Positions 7,922-16,190 of a stretch of DNA of 64,000 bases are shown in pieces. The notes under the pieces are model-generated. The model was not told the origin of the DNA. It saw only the letters and a program-made list of their open reading frames with translations, and ran no database searches. Position numbers and translations under genes: made by a program. This DNA is from Colwellia echini (GTDB lineage Bacteria > Pseudomonadota > Gammaproteobacteria > Enterobacterales > Alteromonadaceae), in the NCBI RefSeq assembly GCF_002843355.2, contig NZ_PJAI02000006.1, positions 1 through 64,000 on the forward strand. The letters run 5' to 3'. Each line of letters starts with the position of its first letter. Within the stretch, counting starts at the first letter, position 1.

Positions 7922-9862
7922 GTGTCTTTGTTGAAGTCTGTTTTAAATTTACCGCGTGTATATAAGCGCATTATTACCGTATTAATTGATTCCGTATTTT
8001 TAGTTTGTGCTTTCGGTTTATCTTTAATGTTACGTCTTGACAACGTAGCTCTTGCTTTAACTGAAAATTATTGGCTTGTTTTTGCTTGCGCTTTACCTTT
8101 AATTATATTGTCTTTTATTAAGTTAGGCCTTTACCGAGCCGTACTGCGTTATGTAAATATGCAAGCTGTTTGGGCTATTGGGCTGGGTAGTATTATTTCT
8201 GCAATGCTACTTATTGGTGTTTCCTTTCTTTTACATATTGGCATTCCCCGTACTGTCCCTTTTATTTTTATGGCGTTATGTTTATTGCTTATTGGCGGCT
8301 CCAGAGTTGCTGTACGAGCAATTATTGGACACAAACGTTGGCATAAAAAAACCGCGGTTTTAATTTTTGGTGCAGGCTCTTCAGGTAGACAATTAACAAC
8401 CGCTTTGTCGCAAGGCGCTGAGTATCATGCCGCCGCATTTGTAGATGATGACGTTGCTTTACAAGGCCATATTATTCATGGCATACAAGTTTACGCACCA
8501 AGTGAAATTGAAAGTTTAGTTATTAGAAAAAGAATTAAAAAAATATTATTGGCAATGCCAAGTGCCTCCCGAGATCGTCGTAAACAAGTATTAAATAAAA
8601 TTGAGCCATTAGGACTTCAGGTATTAACTATTCCTGGTATGGCAGATATTGTTGATGGCAAAGCAAAGCTTGAAGAGTTTAAAGATGTTGGCGTTGAAGA
8701 TTTATTAGGACGAGATCCCGTTGCCCCAAGAGCTGAATTGATGAATGCCGACATAGCCGGTAAAGTTGTAATGATTACTGGTGCAGGTGGTTCAATTGGC
8801 TCTGAGTTGTGTCGACAAATACTTCGTTTAAAGCCTAGTAAAATTGTTTTGTTTGAGCAGTCAGAATTTGCTTTATACACTATTGATAAAGAGCTTAATG
8901 AATACAAAGTTACGCATAATCTAAACGTTGAAATTTATCCTTTAATGGGCTCGGTACAACGTGTTAATCGTATTGAAACCGTGATGAAAAGTTTTGCCGT
9001 ACAAACGGTTTATCATGCCGCAGCTTATAAACATGTACCATTAGTTGAGCATAATGTCGTTGAAGGTGTTAGAAATAACGTCTTTGGTACTTATTACGCT
9101 GCGCGTGCAGCAATTCATGCCAAAGTAGAAACCTTTGTACTTATCTCAACAGATAAAGCAGTAAGACCTACTAATATTATGGGTACTACTAAACGTATGG
9201 CTGAGTTGGTGTTGCAAGCATTAGCTAAAACTCAGCAATCAACACGTTTTTGTATGGTTCGATTTGGTAATGTTTTAGGCTCTTCTGGTTCTGTTGTGCC
9301 TTTATTTAGAAAACAAATTAAAGATGGCGGGCCTGTAACTTTAACCCACCCTGATATTACTCGATATTTCATGACTATTCCTGAAGCTTCGCAACTAGTT
9401 ATTCAAGCAGGCGCAATGGGTAAAGGCGGTGATGTATTTGTGTTAGATATGGGCGATGCGGTAAAAATTTATGATTTGGCGACTAAAATTATTCGCTTAA
9501 GTGGTTTTTCGGTTAAAGATGTTAAAAACCCAAATGGTGATATTGAAATAAAATGCACCGGTTTACGCCCAGGTGAAAAGTTGTATGAAGAATTATTGAT
9601 TGGCGATAATGTTGAAGGAACTTCTCATGAGCGCATTATGACAGCACATGAAGTAATGCTTGATTGGCAAATATTATCGCCTTTATTAGACCAACTTGAT
9701 GTTGCTTGTCATGCGTTTGATCATCAGCTTATTCGTGAGTTGTTGTTAAAAGCCCCAACAGGGTTTAATCCAACAGATGGTATTTGTGATTTGGTATGGC
9801 AACAAAGCTCAGATAGTCACTCTAAAAGCGCAGATATTATTAATTTAAAAAAATCGCATTAA
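7922..9862 (+). CDS. Membrane-anchored NDP-sugar 4,6-dehydratase/epimerase (CapD/WbpM/PglF family)
   Basis: This protein of about 646 residues has four predicted membrane helices in the first ~120 residues, a CoA-binding-like Rossmann domain (FGAGSSGR, about residues 145-150), and a catalytic SDR domain beginning ITGAGGSIGSELC (about residue 285). LISTDKAVRPTNIMGTTKR shows the TxK-type active site (SxxxxxMxxxK) of UDP-GlcNAc dehydratases in place of the usual YxxxK. It would make a 4-keto-6-deoxy UDP-sugar that starts surface-glycan repeat units. GTG 7922 is favoured because AAAGGAG ends 7 bases before it; TTG 7919 is too close. A 10-bp-stem terminator follows. Confidence 0.9.
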   Translation: MSLLKSVLNLPRVYKRIITVLIDSVFLVCAFGLSLMLRLDNVALALTENYWLVFACALPLIILSFIKLGLYRAVLRYVNMQAVWAIGLGSIISAMLLIGVSFLLHIGIPRTVPFIFMALCLLLIGGSRVAVRAIIGHKRWHKKTAVLIFGAGSSGRQLTTALSQGAEYHAAAFVDDDVALQGHIIHGIQVYAPSEIESLVIRKRIKKILLAMPSASRDRRKQVLNKIEPLGLQVLTIPGMADIVDGKAKLEEFKDVGVEDLLGRDPVAPRAELMNADIAGKVVMITGAGGSIGSELCRQILRLKPSKIVLFEQSEFALYTIDKELNEYKVTHNLNVEIYPLMGSVQRVNRIETVMKSFAVQTVYHAAAYKHVPLVEHNVVEGVRNNVFGTYYAARAAIHAKVETFVLISTDKAVRPTNIMGTTKRMAELVLQALAKTQQSTRFCMVRFGNVLGSSGSVVPLFRKQIKDGGPVTLTHPDITRYFMTIPEASQLVIQAGAMGKGGDVFVLDMGDAVKIYDLATKIIRLSGFSVKDVKNPNGDIEIKCTGLRPGEKLYEELLIGDNVEGTSHERIMTAHEVMLDWQILSPLLDQLDVACHAFDHQLIRELLLKAPTGFNPTDGICDLVWQQSSDSHSKSADIINLKKSH

Positions 9863-9896
9863 TATTTCAGTAATCAATCTTGAATTGCCTAGTGGT

Positions 9897-9947
9897 ATAA
9901 CATAGCGATGACGTGGCTTAGCCAAAGTTATTGCTATGTTATTTTTT
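9897..9947 (+). terminator. Intrinsic terminator after the sugar dehydratase gene
   Basis: A perfect 10-bp stem, ATAACATAGC with GCTATGTTAT, encloses a loop that holds a smaller TGGCT/AGCCA hairpin; TTTTTT follows. It lies in the 362-bp gap before petA. Confidence 0.8.
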
Positions 9948-10092
9948 ATACGTTAGTTATTTTAAACTGGCTTTAAACCTTTCCTTTTTTAGGTATTGCT
10001 AAATATTTCAAAGTATTTCTACTTTTACACTACCTAACTAGCTTTAGCCCTTGTAAAAAATGGGCTATTTCTTTATGATCAGAAAAATTTTT

Positions 10093-10120
10093 TTGTCGTT
10101 ATACCCTTAGTCGGTATAAA
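10093..10120 (+). promoter_or_regulatory. Candidate sigma-70 promoter of petABC
   Basis: TTGTCG (-35) and TATAAA (-10) are separated by 16 bp, about 105 bp upstream of petA. It is the only good match I see in the gap. The remaining sequence of the gap has no visible gene. Confidence 0.4.
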
Positions 10121-10224
10121 TTGAACTAACATAATTTTAATCTCTGCTTATTTATCCGGTTATTGCGGTACGTGATAAGCAGTAGTGATCTTTATTTTGT
10201 TAGTGTCCTAGTTGGAGAGTATGA

Positions 10225-10815
10225 ATGAGCAATGTGCCTGTAAATAACGGCCGCAGACGCTTCCTAACTGCTGCTACTGCAGTTGTTGGTGGTGCTGGTG
10301 TGGTTGGAGCTGCTGTGCCTTTTATTGCTTCCTGGAACCCAAGTGCGCGCGCGAAAGCGGCGGGTGCTCCAGTTGAAGTTAATGTTGGTAAAATGCAGCC
10401 TGGTCAATTAATTCGAGCGGAATGGCGTGGTAAGCCAGTCTATATCGTACGTAGATCAGATAAAACACTTGAAGAATTACCTAAGCATGATAACCGCTTA
10501 CGCGATCCAAGCTCTGAAGAACCACAACAGCCTGACTATGCGGCTAACCCTTACCGTTCAATTAAACCTGAGTATTTAGTTGCTTTAGGTGTTTGTACTC
10601 ATTTAGGTTGTGCTCCAACTCATCACAATGGCGACTTTGGTGAATTTGTTGAAGGCGTTCCTAACGGTTTCTTCTGTCCGTGTCATGGTAGTACTTATGA
10701 TATGGCTGGCCGTGTATTTCAAAACGTTCCTGCACCATTAAACTTAATGGTTCCTGAGCATTCTTTTGTTAACGATAACACTATCCTTATTGGTGTTGGT
10801 CAAGGAGAAGCGTAA
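10225..10815 (+). CDS. petA: Ubiquinol-cytochrome c reductase Rieske iron-sulfur subunit
   Basis: This is the Rieske [2Fe-2S] subunit of cytochrome bc1, passing electrons from ubiquinol to cytochrome c1 on the periplasmic side. A twin-arginine signal (GRRRFL, residues 9-14) leads into a membrane anchor (TAATAVVGGAGVVGAAVPF). The cluster ligands are in CTHLGC (C124, H126) and CPCH (C151, H154), with C129 and C153 as the disulfide pair. Its 196 residues are typical. ATG 10225 has TGGAGAG just upstream. The stop shares a base with the petB start (TAATG), so the three genes form a tightly coupled operon. Confidence 0.97.
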   Translation: MSNVPVNNGRRRFLTAATAVVGGAGVVGAAVPFIASWNPSARAKAAGAPVEVNVGKMQPGQLIRAEWRGKPVYIVRRSDKTLEELPKHDNRLRDPSSEEPQQPDYAANPYRSIKPEYLVALGVCTHLGCAPTHHNGDFGEFVEGVPNGFFCPCHGSTYDMAGRVFQNVPAPLNLMVPEHSFVNDNTILIGVGQGEA

Positions 10816-12092
10816 TGTTAATGAAATTATTCACCGACTTTATGGGTTGGGTAGACCAACGTTTACCAGTAACTGATGCTTGGAATAAGCATGTTGCTCA
10901 GTATCCAGCACCAAAAAACTTTAATATCTGGTATGTTTTCGGCATATTAGCTTCGGTTGTTTTAGTAAACCAAATCCTTACCGGTATTTGGTTAACCATG
11001 AACTACGAGCCATCTGGCGCAGGTGCTTTTGCTTCAGTTGAGTACATCATGCGTGATGTAGATTTCGGCTGGTTATTACGTTACATGCATTCAACTGGTG
11101 CTTCAGCATTTTTTGTTGTTATCTACTTACACATGATGCGTGGCTTAATGTATGGTTCGTACCAAAAACCACGTGAATTACTGTGGATCTTCGGTATGTT
11201 GATCTTCTTAGTATTAATGGCAGAGGCCTTCATGGGCTACTTATTACCTTGGGGTAACATGTCATACTGGGGTGCTCAGGTTATTATCTCACTGTTTGGC
11301 GCTGTGCCAATTATTGGTGATGATTTAACGTTATGGATTCGTGGTGATTATGTTATTTCAGGTGCAACTTTAAACCGTTTCTTCGCGTTACATGTTGTTG
11401 CTTTACCTTTAGTTATTGTTATTTTAGTGTTTTTACACATTTTAGCGTTACATGAAGTTGGTTCTAATAACCCAGACGGCGTTAACATTAAAAAGCCTAA
11501 AGGCAGTGTGAAACCTGAAGATTTAAGTAAGTTTACTTTCCATAAACAATATAGCGGCAAGTACGATATTGTTGATGCGGTACCTTTCCATCCTTATTAC
11601 ACAGTTAAAGATTTAATGGCGATTGTTGGCTTTTTATTCTTATTCTGTTGGGTTATGTTTTTTGCACCAGAAGGTGGTGGTTACTTCATGGAAGCGCCAA
11701 ACTTTACACCTGCTAACGGTTTAAAAACTCCTGAGCATATTGCCCCAGTTTGGTATTTTGGACCTTTCTATACCATTTTACGTGTTGTTCCTGATAAATT
11801 ATTAGGTGCCGTTGCTATGTTTGGTGCTATCGTAATGTTGTTCTTATTACCTTGGTTTGACCGTGGTACTGTTAAGTCGGTACGTTTCCGTTCTAAGTGG
11901 CATTTAGCTAACTTAATTCAATTTGCTATTTGTTTCATCATTCTTGGTATTTTAGGTACTATGCCTGCAACACCAATTGCAAACTTGATAGGTGTTATTG
12001 CAAGCTTCGGTTACTTTGGTTTCTTCATTGCATTATGGTTCTACTCGAAGAACGAAAACACTAAACCAGTACCAGAGAGGGTTTCATACTAA
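10815..12092 (+). CDS. petB: Cytochrome b subunit of the bc1 complex
   Basis: This 425-residue multi-helix membrane protein carries two b-type hemes and both quinone sites. Heme-ligand histidines are seen in LRYMHSTGAS and YLHMMRG (helix B) and in FFALHVVALP and FLHILALHE (helix D). The Qo-site loop appears as a PEGGGYF/APNFTPA-type region followed by PEHIAPVWYFGPFYTILR. The C-terminal three helices are fused, as in proteobacterial cytochrome b. AAGGAG ends 7 bases before ATG 10815, and the stop overlaps the petC start. Confidence 0.97.
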   Translation: MLMKLFTDFMGWVDQRLPVTDAWNKHVAQYPAPKNFNIWYVFGILASVVLVNQILTGIWLTMNYEPSGAGAFASVEYIMRDVDFGWLLRYMHSTGASAFFVVIYLHMMRGLMYGSYQKPRELLWIFGMLIFLVLMAEAFMGYLLPWGNMSYWGAQVIISLFGAVPIIGDDLTLWIRGDYVISGATLNRFFALHVVALPLVIVILVFLHILALHEVGSNNPDGVNIKKPKGSVKPEDLSKFTFHKQYSGKYDIVDAVPFHPYYTVKDLMAIVGFLFLFCWVMFFAPEGGGYFMEAPNFTPANGLKTPEHIAPVWYFGPFYTILRVVPDKLLGAVAMFGAIVMLFLLPWFDRGTVKSVRFRSKWHLANLIQFAICFIILGILGTMPATPIANLIGVIASFGYFGFFIALWFYSKNENTKPVPERVSY

Positions 12093-12802
12093 TGAAAAAA
12101 TTAATTTTAGCCTTCACGCTTAGTGTTGCCGCATTACTTTCTGCAACTGCATTTGCTGCTGGCCCTAGCATTCCGTTAGATAAAGCAAACAATGACTTGT
12201 CAGATAAAGAGTCTTTGAAAAATGGTTTTAAAACTTACCTTAACTATTGTTTAGGTTGTCACCAGTTGCAATACCAACGCTACAACCGTACGTTTAGCGA
12301 TTTAGGTATTGATGAAGCTGACGGCATTGCTAACTATATGTATACAGGTGAAAAAGCGGGTGATCATATTACTAACAACATGTCGAAAAAAGATGCGGCA
12401 AGTTGGTTTGGTAGTACACCACCTGATTTAACCTTAGAAGCGCGTTTACGTAGTCCTGACTGGATTTATACTTACTTACGTTCTTTTTATATTGATGAGT
12501 CACGCCCATTTGGTGTGAACAACACAGTATTTAAAGATGTTGGTATGCCGCACGTATTACAAGGTTTGCAAGGTATCAGTATCAAAGACGAAGACGGCAA
12601 ATTATCTCCAGCAATGGGTGGTAGTTTAACCGCCGAAGAGTATGATGTGGTAGTACGTGATTTAACTAACTTTTTAGAGTATGTTGGTGAGCCGAATAAA
12701 CTTGAGCGTAAAGCGATTGGTTATTGGGTACTTGTTTTCTTATTCTTCTTCTTTATTCTTACTTATTTCCTTAAGAAAGAGTTTTGGAAAGACGTACACT
12801 AA
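12092..12802 (+). CDS. petC: Cytochrome c1 subunit of the bc1 complex
   Basis: This 236-residue heme protein has a Sec signal peptide (KKLILAFTLSVAALLSATAFA) and a CLGCH heme-binding motif (C53, C56, H57). A C-terminal membrane anchor of aromatic and aliphatic residues is followed by the positive KKEFWKD. It accepts electrons from the Rieske centre and hands them to soluble or membrane cytochromes c. The start overlaps the petB stop by one base. A strong terminator 21 bp downstream ends the operon before sspA. Confidence 0.96.
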   Translation: MKKLILAFTLSVAALLSATAFAAGPSIPLDKANNDLSDKESLKNGFKTYLNYCLGCHQLQYQRYNRTFSDLGIDEADGIANYMYTGEKAGDHITNNMSKKDAASWFGSTPPDLTLEARLRSPDWIYTYLRSFYIDESRPFGVNNTVFKDVGMPHVLQGLQGISIKDEDGKLSPAMGGSLTAEEYDVVVRDLTNFLEYVGEPNKLERKAIGYWVLVFLFFFFILTYFLKKEFWKDVH

Positions 12803-12823
12803 GTTATTAATACCGTAATTTTC

Positions 12824-12866
12824 AGGGAAATTTGATAGTAAAAGATCAAATTTCCCTTTGTTAGTT
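12824..12866 (+). terminator. Intrinsic terminator after petABC
   Basis: A perfect 13-bp inverted repeat, AGGGAAATTTGAT with ATCAAATTTCCCT, has an 8-base loop and is followed by TTGTTAGTTTTT. Confidence 0.8.
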
Positions 12867-12934
12867 TTTAAGCAATACCACTTTTACTCAGTAAATAAAC
12901 GCTGAATTTGGTATTCACATGATTTGGAGGCCCT

Positions 12935-13576
12935 ATGGCCGTAGCAGCAAATAAACGCTCTGTAATGACGTTGTTCTCTCATGCAGATGATATGTATAGT
13001 CATCAAGCACGCATTGTATTAGCAGAAAAAGGTGTTGGTGTTGATATCAACTTAGTTGATTTAGACAACTTGCCTGAAGATCTATTGGACTTAAACCCAT
13101 ACGGTACAGTACCAACGTTAATCGACCGTGAATTAGCATTATATGAAGCTAAAATTATTGTTGAATATTTAGATGAGCGCTTTCCTCATCCACCATTAAT
13201 GCCGGTTTACCCTGTTTCACGTGGTCGTAGCCGTTTAATGATGCATCGCATTGAGCAAGACTGGTACAGCCTTACTAAAATCATTTTGACAGGTACTGAC
13301 GAAGAAGCAGCAAAAGCACGTCAAGAATTAAAAGAAAGCCTGTTAAGTATTGCGCCTATTTTAAATGAAGCACCTTATTTTATGAGTGAAGAGTACAGCT
13401 TAGTTGATTGTTATTTAGCACCGTTACTATGGCGTTTACCAGTATTTGGTATTGAACTTGTTGGTCAAGGTTCAAAAGAGCTTAAAACCTACATGTTACG
13501 CTTGTTTGAGCGTGAATCGTTTCAAGCATCATTAACAGAAGAAGAACGTGAATTACGCTTTGGTCATCCTGCATAA
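12935..13576 (+). CDS. sspA: Stringent starvation protein A
   Basis: This RNA-polymerase-associated protein has a glutathione S-transferase fold and 213 residues. The N-terminal thioredoxin-like domain (MTLFSHADDMYSHQARIVLAEKG) and the NPYGTVPTLIDR segment are characteristic. A conserved surface patch of SspA contacts the sigma-70/core interface in acid and stationary-phase responses. The start has TTGGAGG 5 bases upstream. The stop overlaps the sspB start (TAATGG), and the sspAB pair is conserved throughout gammaproteobacteria. Confidence 0.95.
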   Translation: MAVAANKRSVMTLFSHADDMYSHQARIVLAEKGVGVDINLVDLDNLPEDLLDLNPYGTVPTLIDRELALYEAKIIVEYLDERFPHPPLMPVYPVSRGRSRLMMHRIEQDWYSLTKIILTGTDEEAAKARQELKESLLSIAPILNEAPYFMSEEYSLVDCYLAPLLWRLPVFGIELVGQGSKELKTYMLRLFERESFQASLTEEERELRFGHPA

Positions 13577-14055
13577 TGGATGATTTAACGCCAAGTTTAA
13601 TGAGTTCGAATAAGCCTTATTTAGTTAAGGCTTTCTATGAGTGGATTTCAGATAACGATCTAACTCCATATATCATGGTGGACGTTAATGTTTATGGCGT
13701 TTTAGTGCCAATGAGTTACGTATCTGACGGGCAAATAGTATTAAATATTGCTGGCTCTGCAGTGGGAAGTATTGCATTAGGTGATAGCACTATTGAGTTT
13801 AGTGCTCGTTTTGGCGGTAAATTAGAACACCTTACGGTACCTTACGGTGCTATAGGTGCTATTTATGCTAAAGAAAATGGTGCAGGTACGTCATTTGCTA
13901 TTGAGCATCCTACTGAGGAAGAAGATGAGGTTACAGTTAAAATAACTGAGAAACCTAAATCACCATTAAGTAGTGTTACCTCTACAGGTAGTGAAAAAGA
14001 TACCTCGAATAAGCCTAAAAACAAGAGTAAGCCGAGTTTGAAAATTATAAAGTAA
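13576..14055 (+). CDS. sspB: ClpXP protease specificity-enhancing factor SspB
   Basis: This adaptor delivers ssrA-tagged proteins to ClpXP. The N-terminal dimeric substrate-binding domain (about residues 10-112; KPYLVKAFYEWISDNDLTPY) is clear. A flexible Lys/Ser/Pro-rich linker follows, ending in a hydrophobic-basic tail (PSLKIIK) that matches the C-terminal ClpX-binding peptide. Its 159 residues are normal. It is coupled to sspA by a one-base overlap and is followed by an intrinsic terminator. Confidence 0.95.
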   Translation: MDDLTPSLMSSNKPYLVKAFYEWISDNDLTPYIMVDVNVYGVLVPMSYVSDGQIVLNIAGSAVGSIALGDSTIEFSARFGGKLEHLTVPYGAIGAIYAKENGAGTSFAIEHPTEEEDEVTVKITEKPKSPLSSVTSTGSEKDTSNKPKNKSKPSLKIIK

Positions 14056-14121
14056 ACTAGCTATTTAATAGAGTTGGTATAATTTAAAATTTTGTAGCTT
14101 TTGTTAGCGTCATCAAAAAAT

Positions 14122-14157
14122 AAACCTATAGATATAATAATATTTATAGGTTTTTTT
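14122..14157 (+). terminator. Intrinsic terminator after sspAB
   Basis: AAACCTATA pairs with TATAGGTTT, followed by a run of seven T. It sits between the convergent sspB and dolP genes. Confidence 0.75.
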
Positions 14158-14245
14158 ATGTCTAAAAACCACTTAACTTAATAGTACAGGTAACAAGCTT
14201 TAGATTTGTAGATCCTAGATCCTAAAACCTAACTTCTAATTTCTT

Positions 14246-14857
14246 TTATTTAATATATTCAAAAGCCTTATAAACTCGGCTAACACCATTAATATTTCGG
14301 GTGATTTCTACTGCAATATCACCTTCTTCTTTGGTCACTAAACCCATAAGAAAAACTTCAGAGTTCTCAGTGATTACTTTAAAATCAATGGCATTAATTT
14401 CGCTGTTAGCCAGCAAGGCAGATTTAACTCTAGAGGTTAACCAAATATCGTTGCTTTTAGTTAAGGCGCTGACATTTTCTCCAATGCGAAGCTGATCATG
14501 TATGGTGACTATATCAGGAACTGCTTGTATAGTTTTAATAGCAATTCCTTGCAAGTAAGTGTTTGCGACTTGGCCAACCACCAACACAGTACCATTCATA
14601 CTTATTACTTGAATATTTGAATTTTTAGTTAATGTTTTTTGTTTATTTATATCATTGTGAGCAGTGATCTCGATGCTCTGATCATCTATTTGTTTACTAA
14701 AAGTTCGTCTGTCAGCAATCATAGTTGCTCCAGCAGTGATTGCTACAACAGTGGCAACCGCACAGCCATTAAGAGCAGACATTAACATTAACAAGGCAGC
14801 TATACGGGCTATTTTACTCTGACCAAGTTTTAAATGGACTGGTTTTTTGAGCACCAT
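14246..14857 (-). CDS. dolP: BON-domain outer-membrane lipoprotein DolP (YraP)
   Basis: This 203-residue lipoprotein has two BON domains (about residues 55-120 and 130-200). The lipobox LNGC puts the acylated cysteine at position 32, after a basic N-terminus and hydrophobic helix. DolP sits in the inner leaflet of the outer membrane and supports envelope integrity and BAM function. The start abuts the diaA stop exactly, and diaA-dolP adjacency downstream of yraN and lpoA is the conserved gammaproteobacterial order. It converges on sspB. Confidence 0.93.
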   Translation of the reverse strand: MVLKKPVHLKLGQSKIARIAALLMLMSALNGCAVATVVAITAGATMIADRRTFSKQIDDQSIEITAHNDINKQKTLTKNSNIQVISMNGTVLVVGQVANTYLQGIAIKTIQAVPDIVTIHDQLRIGENVSALTKSNDIWLTSRVKSALLANSEINAIDFKVITENSEVFLMGLVTKEEGDIAVEITRNINGVSRVYKAFEYIK

Positions 14858-15478
<621 letters not shown>

Positions 15479-15564
15479 TTATTTATTGTTGTTAATTTTA
15501 AAAAATGAATGTGCTAATTGTAGCGTAAACAACAAACACAGAAATTAAAGATAATTGACTAAAA

Positions 15565-15772
15565 AAACTGAGTTCGGGATAAGCAAAATTCTACAACAGC
15601 CTTAATTACCCGTATTACTGCGTTTTGATAGCTACCAATAACCCGTTTATTAGACGACAATTGGCTTCGCTTTCCTGCCTTGTACTACGAATAATTAAAA
15701 CTATTGTAAAGGTAAAATCCTAAGTGATTGATATTATTATTCTACTCACTTTCATTATCCCGAACTCAGGTT
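15565..15772. mobile_element. MITE-like element, copy 1
   Basis: A 208-bp non-coding element has inverted ends: AAACTGAGTTCGGGATAA at the left and TTATCCCGAACTCAGGTT at the right. The interior (GTATTACTGCGTTTTGATAG, CTTGTACTACGAATAATTAA) is closely repeated at 55858-56053. AAAA on both flanks could be a 4-bp target duplication. It fills the diaA-yraN gap, and its right end supplies the TAA stop codon of yraN (15771-15773). No transposase is encoded. Confidence 0.85.
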
Positions 15773-16190
15773 AAAAAGCATTTTTTAACCAAGTTACCTG
15801 TGGTTGATTAATATCACCAACGAGGGCAATCACATCAACCCTGCATGGGGTATTATATTCATTTAAGCCGGCTTGATGCAGATAAAATGTTACGCAATGT
15901 TTAATTTTATTTTGTTTGCTAACAGGAATAGCCGCAATTGCCCCACCAAAACTAGTGTTCTTGCGGTATTTTACTTCAACAAAAACTAAGGTTTCACCGT
16001 CAAGCATGATTAAGTCAACTTCACCTTGGCGAGCGTGAAAATTTCGAGCAACTGGTGTCATTCCTTGTTGTAGTAAGTATTGCTCAGCAAAAAGTTCAGT
16101 TATTTGGCCTTTGTCTGTGCTAGTAACTTGGTTGTTTTTTGATTTTTCATTCCCCAGCTCTTTATTAAATAGTCCTTTATTCCATATCAA
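15771..16190 (-). CDS. yraN: YraN/UPF0102 family protein (nuclease-like fold)
   Basis: This small protein has the PD-(D/E)XK-like Holliday-junction-resolvase fold. The core runs GQITELFAEQYLLQQG, then ARNFHARQGEVDLIM with the E-x-D pair and LVFVEVKYRK with the E-x-K pair. No ATG fits. TTG 16190 has AAGG about 9 bases upstream and overlaps the lpoA end by 14 bp; GTG 16256 would give 161 residues and a long overlap. The last codon is followed by a TAA lying in the end of the MITE-like element, so the C-terminus may have been trimmed or re-terminated by insertion. The biochemical role of the family is unsettled. Confidence 0.88.
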   Translation of the reverse strand: MIWNKGLFNKELGNEKSKNNQVTSTDKGQITELFAEQYLLQQGMTPVARNFHARQGEVDLIMLDGETLVFVEVKYRKNTSFGGAIAAIPVSKQNKIKHCVTFYLHQAGLNEYNTPCRVDVIALVGDINQPQVTWLKNAF

